Positions 5,873-10,214 of a DNA stretch of 10,214 nt are shown here, piece after piece (position 1 is the stretch's first letter; each line of letters starts with the position of its first letter). This DNA comes from Candidatus Aerophobota bacterium (GTDB lineage: Bacteria; Aerophobota; Aerophobia; Aerophobales; AE-B3A), in the NCBI GenBank assembly GCA_030602105.1, contig JAUWAK010000032.1, forward strand, positions 1 through 10,214, read 5' to 3'. The notes under the pieces were generated by a model. The model saw only the letters and a program-made list of their open reading frames with translations, was not told the origin of the DNA and searched no databases. The position numbers and the translations under genes were made by a program.

Positions 5873-7155
5873 AACCGGTGCTTCAAGTGGCTTTGGATTT
5901 CTTGAACCTTAATCGGGCTCTCAAGGTTGCCCGGGCGGCTGCTGATGCGGGAGCAGACTGGCTAGAGGCCGGAACTCCCCTGATCAAGAGCGAAGGTCTT
6001 GAGAGTGTCAGGCAGCTCAGACAAAGATTTCCCCACCATAAGATCGTGGCGGATATGAAAATTATGGATACGGGAAGAATAGAGGCAGAATCAGCTTTCA
6101 AGGCGGGAGCTAATGTGGTCTGTGTGCTGGGGGCTGCTGATGATTCCACTATTCGTGAGTGTGCCGAGGCAGCTGTAAACTATGGGGGAGAAGTTATGGT
6201 GGATATGATAGGTAGGATTTCCCCTCTCAAAAGGGCAAGAGAAGTCCGGGACTTGGGGGTAAACTATCTGGGAACACATACCTCCATTGATGATCAGATG
6301 AGGGGCAGCGATCCCTTCAAGACCCTGAGAGGCCTTTCTCGATCGGTGGACCTACCCTTAGCTGTAGCCGGGGGTGTAAATTCGGAAACAGCGGCTGGAG
6401 CAGTAAAAGCAGGAGCCTCTATTATCATAGTGGGTGGTGCTATCACCAAGGCTAAAGACCCTGGGGAAGCCGCCAGAATCATCAAAGAAGCCATAACTAG
6501 CAGCAAGGTAGTCAGAACCGACCTTTTTAAAAGGGCCAGGGGTGAGGAAATAGTTAAGATCTTTGGCATGGTTTCCACAGCTAACCTCTCCGATGCCATG
6601 CATCGAGGGGGCCAGATTACGGGTCTTATGAGGATTACCCCGGGGGTGAAATTGGTGGGAAGGGCTCTGACTGTTAGAACCTATCCCGGGGATTGGGCTA
6701 AACCGGTGGAGGCCATAGACAGGGCTCGAAAGGGAGAGGTTATAGTCATTGACGCAGGAGGAAGCGGACCGGCTGTGTGGGGAGAGTTAGCTACCTACTC
6801 GGCGGTAAGGAAAAAATTGGCAGGAGTGGTGATAGATGGGGCTATCAGGGATGTTCCTGAGATAAGAAATCTGAAATTTCCCGCCTATGCCAGGCTTGTC
6901 ATTCCCAATGCTGGAGAACCCAAGGGGTTTGGTGAGATCGGAATCCCTGTGCACGTGGGAGGCAGAAGGATTTTCAGCGGAGATTGGCTGGTAGGAGACG
7001 ATGATGGAATAGTGGCTGTTCCCCAAAGCAAGGCCGTGGAGACAGCTAATCGGGCCATGGATGTGCTGGAAAGGGAAAACCGAATTCGGGAGGAAATAAA
7101 AGAAGGGGGAACCTTATCCTCCGTTACCGAACTCCTAAAATGGGAGAAGAAATAA
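5869..7155 (+). CDS. Bifunctional 3-hexulose-6-phosphate synthase / RraA-like fusion
   Basis: The 428-aa protein has two domains. Residues 1 to about 212 form an OMP-decarboxylase-superfamily barrel of the HPS type: LDFLNLNRAL (9-18), DWLEAGTPLIKSEG (30-43), the catalytic D-x-K-x-x-D as D62/K64/D67, GTHTSIDDQ (135-143), AVAGGV (165-170) and IIVGGAIT (186-193). It would interconvert ribulose-5-P plus formaldehyde with hexulose-6-P. Residues from about 222 to 410 are RraA-like: SDAMHRGG (241-248), GELATYSAV (305-313) and DGAIRD (323-328), with an E306-X20-R327-D328-X2-E331 pattern as in RraA-family class II pyruvate aldolases and oxaloacetate decarboxylases. HPS-RraA fusions are known mainly from archaeal genomes. 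ATG 5869 has AGGAGG at 5853-5858 and overlaps the pterin enzyme stop. A start at 5839 would add ten unlikely residues. Confidence 0.9.
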   Translation: MKPVLQVALDFLNLNRALKVARAAADAGADWLEAGTPLIKSEGLESVRQLRQRFPHHKIVADMKIMDTGRIEAESAFKAGANVVCVLGAADDSTIRECAEAAVNYGGEVMVDMIGRISPLKRAREVRDLGVNYLGTHTSIDDQMRGSDPFKTLRGLSRSVDLPLAVAGGVNSETAAGAVKAGASIIIVGGAITKAKDPGEAARIIKEAITSSKVVRTDLFKRARGEEIVKIFGMVSTANLSDAMHRGGQITGLMRITPGVKLVGRALTVRTYPGDWAKPVEAIDRARKGEVIVIDAGGSGPAVWGELATYSAVRKKLAGVVIDGAIRDVPEIRNLKFPAYARLVIPNAGEPKGFGEIGIPVHVGGRRIFSGDWLVGDDDGIVAVPQSKAVETANRAMDVLERENRIREEIKEGGTLSSVTELLKWEKK

Positions 7156-7295
7156 CCTGCGCCCACCCGGCTCTTACTAGTTAAAGACAGAAGCATGCTC
7201 ACCGCTCAGCCTATTTCTAATCTGGTGCCTTAGAGCTGGCACAGACGGGGGAGAAAGAGCAAAGCCGGAAGCTCGATGGAGGAGGTGAGAAAAGG
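7156..7295 (+). other. Longest intergenic gap, likely transcription-unit boundary
   Basis: This 140-bp non-coding stretch separates the metabolic genes from the CBS/antiporter block. It holds a weak hairpin at 7221-7245: TCTGGTGCC and GGCACAGA pair with one bulged G around an 8-base loop. No T-run follows, so it is not a convincing intrinsic terminator. A strong ribosome binding site, AGGAGGTGA (7280-7288), ends the gap. No good -35/-10 pair with normal spacing was found. Confidence 0.4.
7280..7288 (+). promoter_or_regulatory. Strong Shine-Dalgarno site of the CBS-domain gene
   Basis: AGGAGGTGA is a near-perfect complement of the 16S rRNA 3' end. It lies seven bases upstream of the ATG at 7296 and fixes that start over the internal ATG at 7311. 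It also shows the host uses bacterial/archaeal Shine-Dalgarno initiation. Confidence 0.8.
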
Positions 7296-7787
7296 ATGGT
7301 AGAGAGAGCGATGCCTGTAGCAGAGGTGATGACCAGAAAGGTAATCACTGCAAAAAGATCCACTACCCTGAAAGAGCTCATGGAGATTTTCCACAGGTTC
7401 ACCTTTCATACTCTGCCTGTAGTGGACAAAGAAAGCAAGGTCATTGGACTGGTGGCTCTGGAGGATGTGCTCAAGATATTTCAACCCCATCCCTCCAATA
7501 TTCTGGATATGTTGGACAGAATCCCTTTTCTTGATGAATATGATAATAGATCTCTTTGGGATATTGATATTCCACCCGAAATGGGGATCTTGTGTGTGGT
7601 AGAGGATCTAATGAATATGAATGTAGTTACCATTAATGACGAGGCCAGTACCGTCGAAGCGCGTTCTTTAATGAAGCTTCACCGACTGAAGAGAATACCA
7701 GTGGTGGACAAGGAAAATTGTCTTTTGGGCATAATTAGTCTATTCGATATTATCATGGCTGTCTTCAAGCAAAAGGGAATTCTCTAG
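7296..7787 (+). CDS. Two-CBS-domain protein (probable adenine-nucleotide sensor)
   Basis: The 163-aa soluble protein consists of a tandem CBS pair with no attached catalytic or membrane domain. CBS1 spans about 10-65: VMTRKVITAKRSTTL, then HTLPVVDKESKVIGLVALEDVLK. CBS2 spans about 104-158: DLMNMNVVTINDEAS, then RLKRIPVVDKENCLLGIISLFDII. A roughly 40-residue acidic linker (DMLDRIPFLDEYDN region) separates them, longer than in minimal CBS pairs. CBS pairs usually bind AMP, ATP, SAM or cyclic dinucleotides and gate partner proteins. The partner here is inferred from position: two cation/proton antiporters follow, starting 49 bp downstream. It could also act on something outside the window. Domain assignment is firm; ligand and target are not shown. 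Confidence 0.88.
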   Translation: MVERAMPVAEVMTRKVITAKRSTTLKELMEIFHRFTFHTLPVVDKESKVIGLVALEDVLKIFQPHPSNILDMLDRIPFLDEYDNRSLWDIDIPPEMGILCVVEDLMNMNVVTINDEASTVEARSLMKLHRLKRIPVVDKENCLLGIISLFDIIMAVFKQKGIL

Positions 7788-7836
7788 TCAAAATCTTCTG
7801 TCGAGAGTGGGAATCCAGCCATTGGGAGAGTGAAGA

Positions 7837-9063
7837 ATGAACCTCATCTTAGCCATAGGTATCCTCATAATCACTGGCTTTGGCGGAGGTCTTTTGGCCA
7901 GGAAAATAAAGTTTCCCAGAATCAGCGGCTATATCATCATAGGTGTTCTACTAAGTCCTTCTCTTCTAAACGTCATACCTTCCGAGCTTATCAGGGGCGA
8001 GTTGAGTGTGGTTACCGATATCACCCTGGGTATCATTGCCTACCTCATTGGGGGGAGTCTCAAGCTGGAAAGATTGAAAGGGCTAGGCAGGGGTATCCTG
8101 GCCATAACTGCCTTCCAGTCGTTGGGTGCGTGGCTTTTTGTTGGTTTGTTAATTGCATTTTTGGGACATCTTCTTCTTCCCCTGAATTCTCTCCATGCTA
8201 GCTATTCCCAGACTTACCTGCCTATGGCCATTATTATCGGTGCGGTGTCATGCGCTACAGCACCAGCAGCAACTTTGGCCATAGTCCATGAATATAGAGC
8301 CAGCGGACCTTTTACCACCACCCTTTTGGGGGTAGTGGCTCTGGATGATGCCGTAGCCATTTTGAGTACCTCTGTGGCCATGTCTTTTTCCCGCATGCTC
8401 ATAGCAGGAGGCAGCATTTCTCCTTACAAGATGCTCCTTCCTCCTTTGTGGGAGATCGCTGGTTCCCTTGCCCTAGGGGTGGGGGTTGGCTTTGCCATAA
8501 TTCATATGAGCCCTCTGGCCAAAACAAGGAAGACCCTTCTGGCTTTAGTTTTTGGTATGATTATGCTCTGTGTCGGGGTGAGTAGGACTCTTGGTGTCTC
8601 GCCCCTTTTGGCTAATATGACAATGGGGTTCGTCATCGTCAACAGGATGAGTCATAGCGAGCAGCTATTCGGAGTTATTGATGATATAGAAGACGTTATC
8701 TTTGCCATGTTTTTTACTCTAGCCGGGACCCACTTTGATCTTAGAATCTTGTCTGCGGCTGGTGTTCTATCTGTCTTGATCATCCTGGGTAGATTCTCAG
8801 GTAAATTCCTGGGAGCACGAATAGGCTCTTCCCTTTCTCACGCTCCCGAGTCGGTGAGGAAGTATTTAGGTCTTGGTCTTTTCCCCAAGGCCGGAGTCAC
8901 TGTAGGTCTCATCCTCTTGGTCCAGCGAGAACCTGCTTTTTCCAGGATAGGGAGCTTGATCGTAAGCGCTGTGCTGGCTTCGGTGATTATCAATGAGCTC
9001 ATTGCCCCACCTCTTACAAAATACGCTATTGTTAAGGCAGGAGAAGCTAAGGTTTCTTCTTAA
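7837..9063 (+). CDS. CPA2-type cation/proton antiporter, copy 1
   Basis: The 408-aa polytopic membrane protein belongs to the Na+/H+ exchanger (CPA2) family. It has about a dozen hydrophobic segments and starts in the membrane. Signatures include IKFPRISGYIIIGVLLSP (24-41), ATAPAATLAIVHE (140-152), LLGVVALDDAVAIL (163-176) with the ion-binding pair D170-D171, LAGTHFDL (295-302), GRFSGKFLGA (318-327) and KAGVTVGLILL (351-361). A DD pair is typical of electrogenic Na+/H+ exchangers such as NapA, whereas Kef-type proteins usually have QD. There is no C-terminal TrkA-N/RCK domain, so it is not a full Kef channel. The ATG at 7837 has GGGAG (7824-7828) upstream. The next gene is a divergent paralogue 43 bp downstream. 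The transported ion (Na+, Li+ or K+) is inferred. Confidence 0.88.
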   Translation: MNLILAIGILIITGFGGGLLARKIKFPRISGYIIIGVLLSPSLLNVIPSELIRGELSVVTDITLGIIAYLIGGSLKLERLKGLGRGILAITAFQSLGAWLFVGLLIAFLGHLLLPLNSLHASYSQTYLPMAIIIGAVSCATAPAATLAIVHEYRASGPFTTTLLGVVALDDAVAILSTSVAMSFSRMLIAGGSISPYKMLLPPLWEIAGSLALGVGVGFAIIHMSPLAKTRKTLLALVFGMIMLCVGVSRTLGVSPLLANMTMGFVIVNRMSHSEQLFGVIDDIEDVIFAMFFTLAGTHFDLRILSAAGVLSVLIILGRFSGKFLGARIGSSLSHAPESVRKYLGLGLFPKAGVTVGLILLVQREPAFSRIGSLIVSAVLASVIINELIAPPLTKYAIVKAGEAKVSS

Positions 9064-9090
9064 ATAAGAAATCCGGAATAAGAAATCCGG
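9063..9090 (+). repeat. Perfect 14-bp tandem duplication between the antiporter genes
   Basis: AATAAGAAATCCGG occurs twice back to back (9063-9076 and 9077-9090), beginning at the last base of the first antiporter's stop codon. It lies in the 43-bp spacer before the second antiporter's ribosome binding site (GGGAAG, 9095-9100). It is probably a small slippage duplication; no known site is recognised. Confidence 0.85.
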
Positions 9091-9106
9091 TGTCGGGAAG
9101 ATTCTC

Positions 9107-10214
9107 ATGGAAACAATTCTTTCTTTTGCAGCTATTCTCTTGTTGGGACTGCTTGCAGCACGCATCTTGCGACGAGTTAAGTTTCCGGCAGTAACAGCCT
9201 ATCTTCTTTTGGGCGTTGTCATAGGTCCAGTAGTACTGGGTCTGGTAGCCGGACCTGTTCTCGACGCTTCTGGATCCATTTCCAATATAGTACTCAGCTT
9301 CGTTGCTTTTGGTCTAGGACAGAGTTTTTCCAGAGAAAACCTTTCCCGCATTGGCAAATCCGTTCTCTGGATCTCTCTTTTGGAAGCCGGCGGCGCCTGG
9401 TTCCTGGTGACTTTCTCTTGCCTGTACCTTTTGAGACAGCCTCTTCCCGTTTGTCTTCTTTTCGGCTCCATCGCCTCAGCCACGGCTCCAGCGGCCACAG
9501 TCATGGTGGTGCGGGAGTCCGGGGCCAAAGGAAATTTCACCGACACTCTTCTGGGGGTTGTGGCCACTGATGATGCCTGGTGTCTTATTATTTTCGCGGT
9601 CTCTTTAGCCGTGGCCAGGGGCTTGACTGATTCGACAGGAGGAGCTTTTCACCTCTCGGCAGCTTTTGCCCGATCGCTTCTGGAGATTGGGGGAGCCCTG
9701 GGTCTGGGAGCTTCGCTAGCTTTGATTTTCACTCTCCTTTCTCGTCATATTAGAACCTCGGGAGATCTTCTAATTTATACTCTGGGCTTTATTCTCCTAA
9801 ATACGGGACTGGCTATTTATTTTCATCTTTCCGTTCTTCTAGCCAGTATGTTTCTGGGAGTGGTGCTGGTTAATATCAACAAGACCAGCTTCAGGTTCTT
9901 CGATACTCTGAGGACGGTTGACTCTCCTCTTTATCTGGCCTTCTTTGTCCTGGCCGGGGCAAGTTTAGAGATCCATGTTCTGGGAAAGCTGGGTTTGCTT
10001 GGCCTGACTTATTTTATCTTCCGGATTCTGGGCAAAGTGGGCGGAGCCTCTCTGGGGGGATGGATCTCAAGAGCTGCCAGCCCTATAAAGGAGTATCTTG
10101 GTTTTGGACTTGTTCCTCAGGCAGGTGTGGCTCTGGGTGTGGCTTTAATTGCCAAGGCAGAGTTTCCCCTTATGGGAGGGATGATTTTCACTACTATTGT
10201 CGCTACCACCGTTC
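9107..10214 (+). CDS. CPA2-type cation/proton antiporter, copy 2 (3' end cut by window)
   Basis: The frame opens at ATG 9107, with GGGAAG six bases upstream, and stays open to the window edge, giving 369 residues without a stop. About 40 more residues would be expected by comparison with copy 1. It is paralogous to copy 1 along its whole length: VKFPAVTAYLLLGVVIGP (24-41), ATAPAATVMVVRESG (125-139), LLGVVATDDAWCL (148-160) with the pair D155-D156, LAGASLEI (282-289) and EYLGFGLVPQAGVALGVAL (329-347). The DD pair again suggests electrogenic cation/H+ exchange. Divergence between copies is substantial, so the duplication is not recent. Whether a C-terminal regulatory domain follows cannot be seen. 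Confidence 0.87.
   Translation, partial: METILSFAAILLLGLLAARILRRVKFPAVTAYLLLGVVIGPVVLGLVAGPVLDASGSISNIVLSFVAFGLGQSFSRENLSRIGKSVLWISLLEAGGAWFLVTFSCLYLLRQPLPVCLLFGSIASATAPAATVMVVRESGAKGNFTDTLLGVVATDDAWCLIIFAVSLAVARGLTDSTGGAFHLSAAFARSLLEIGGALGLGASLALIFTLLSRHIRTSGDLLIYTLGFILLNTGLAIYFHLSVLLASMFLGVVLVNINKTSFRFFDTLRTVDSPLYLAFFVLAGASLEIHVLGKLGLLGLTYFIFRILGKVGGASLGGWISRAASPIKEYLGFGLVPQAGVALGVALIAKAEFPLMGGMIFTTIVATTV

Noticed and set aside
6294..6603. Two overlapping minus-strand open frames inside the HPS-RraA gene
   Set aside because: They are fully antisense to a gene with clear HPS catalytic motifs, lack domain signatures, and overlap each other in different frames.
5869..7155. Reading the fusion as two adjacent genes joined by a sequencing error
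   Set aside because: The frame is continuous through a natural linker near residues 210-222, and HPS-RraA fusions of this layout are known in other genomes.
7830..8201. A 123-codon plus-strand frame overlapping the first antiporter start
   Set aside because: The peptide is low-complexity and basic with no family resemblance, while the overlapping frame encodes a canonical antiporter with its own ribosome binding site.
9199..9567. A minus-strand open frame of 122 codons inside the second antiporter
   Set aside because: It is Arg/Pro/Thr-rich, typical of the antisense of hydrophobic membrane-protein codons. The sense frame shows conserved CPA2 motifs.
7837..10214. Annotation of the antiporters as KefB/KefC glutathione-gated potassium efflux proteins
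   Set aside because: The first copy ends at 408 residues without a TrkA-N/RCK domain, and both have the DD pair of Na+/H+ exchangers rather than QD.

Overview
The window is a densely packed stretch with twelve genes, all on the + strand, with gaps of at most about 140 bp and four stop/start overlaps of the ATGA or GTGA type. No rRNA, tRNA, CRISPR array, insertion sequence or integrase was seen. The genes suggest an anaerobic bacterium with tetrahydrofolate-based one-carbon metabolism and at least part of the Wood-Ljungdahl methyl branch (AcsE-type methyltransferase, cyclodeaminase/cyclohydrolase, 5-formyl-THF cyclo-ligase). Shine-Dalgarno sequences precede many starts. The ribulose-monophosphate (RuMP) enzymes look archaea-like, in particular the hexulose-6-phosphate synthase fused to an RraA-like domain. 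An uncultured candidate phylum is plausible, but the sequence does not name one.

Region 1 (3-2209), one-carbon block: the 3' end of a methyl-THF:corrinoid protein methyltransferase, a 6-phospho-3-hexuloisomerase (PHI), 5-formyl-THF cyclo-ligase and an FchA-type cyclodeaminase. The last two both yield 5,10-methenyl-THF, which after reduction would feed the methyltransferase.

Region 2 (2221-5455), envelope glycosylation block: a MurG/GT28-like glycosyltransferase, an LPG-synthase-TM (flippase-like) membrane protein and a GT4 glycosyltransferase, joined by ATGA overlaps. They probably build, and perhaps move, a glycolipid or other lipid-linked glycan.

Region 3 (5498-7155), pterin and RuMP block: a 6-pyruvoyltetrahydropterin synthase/QueD family protein with the CExxHGH motif, translationally coupled to the hexulose-6-phosphate synthase (HPS)-RraA fusion. 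HPS and the PHI of region 1 together interconvert ribulose-5-P plus formaldehyde with fructose-6-P. The window therefore carries both RuMP enzymes together with folate enzymes, which can in principle receive or supply the one-carbon unit.

Region 4 (7296-10214), ion-transport block: a two-CBS-domain protein followed by two paralogous CPA2-type cation/proton antiporters, each with an Asp-Asp pair. The second antiporter runs off the window. The 140-bp gap at 7156-7295 is the largest and the likeliest place for a transcription-unit boundary, although no convincing promoter or terminator was found there.

Nothing here is clearly a wholly new system. The points most worth a second look are the RuMP/folate/pterin association, the CExxHGH pterin enzyme, the HPS-RraA fusion, PHI's altered phosphate loop and unclear start, and the CBS/twin-antiporter cassette.
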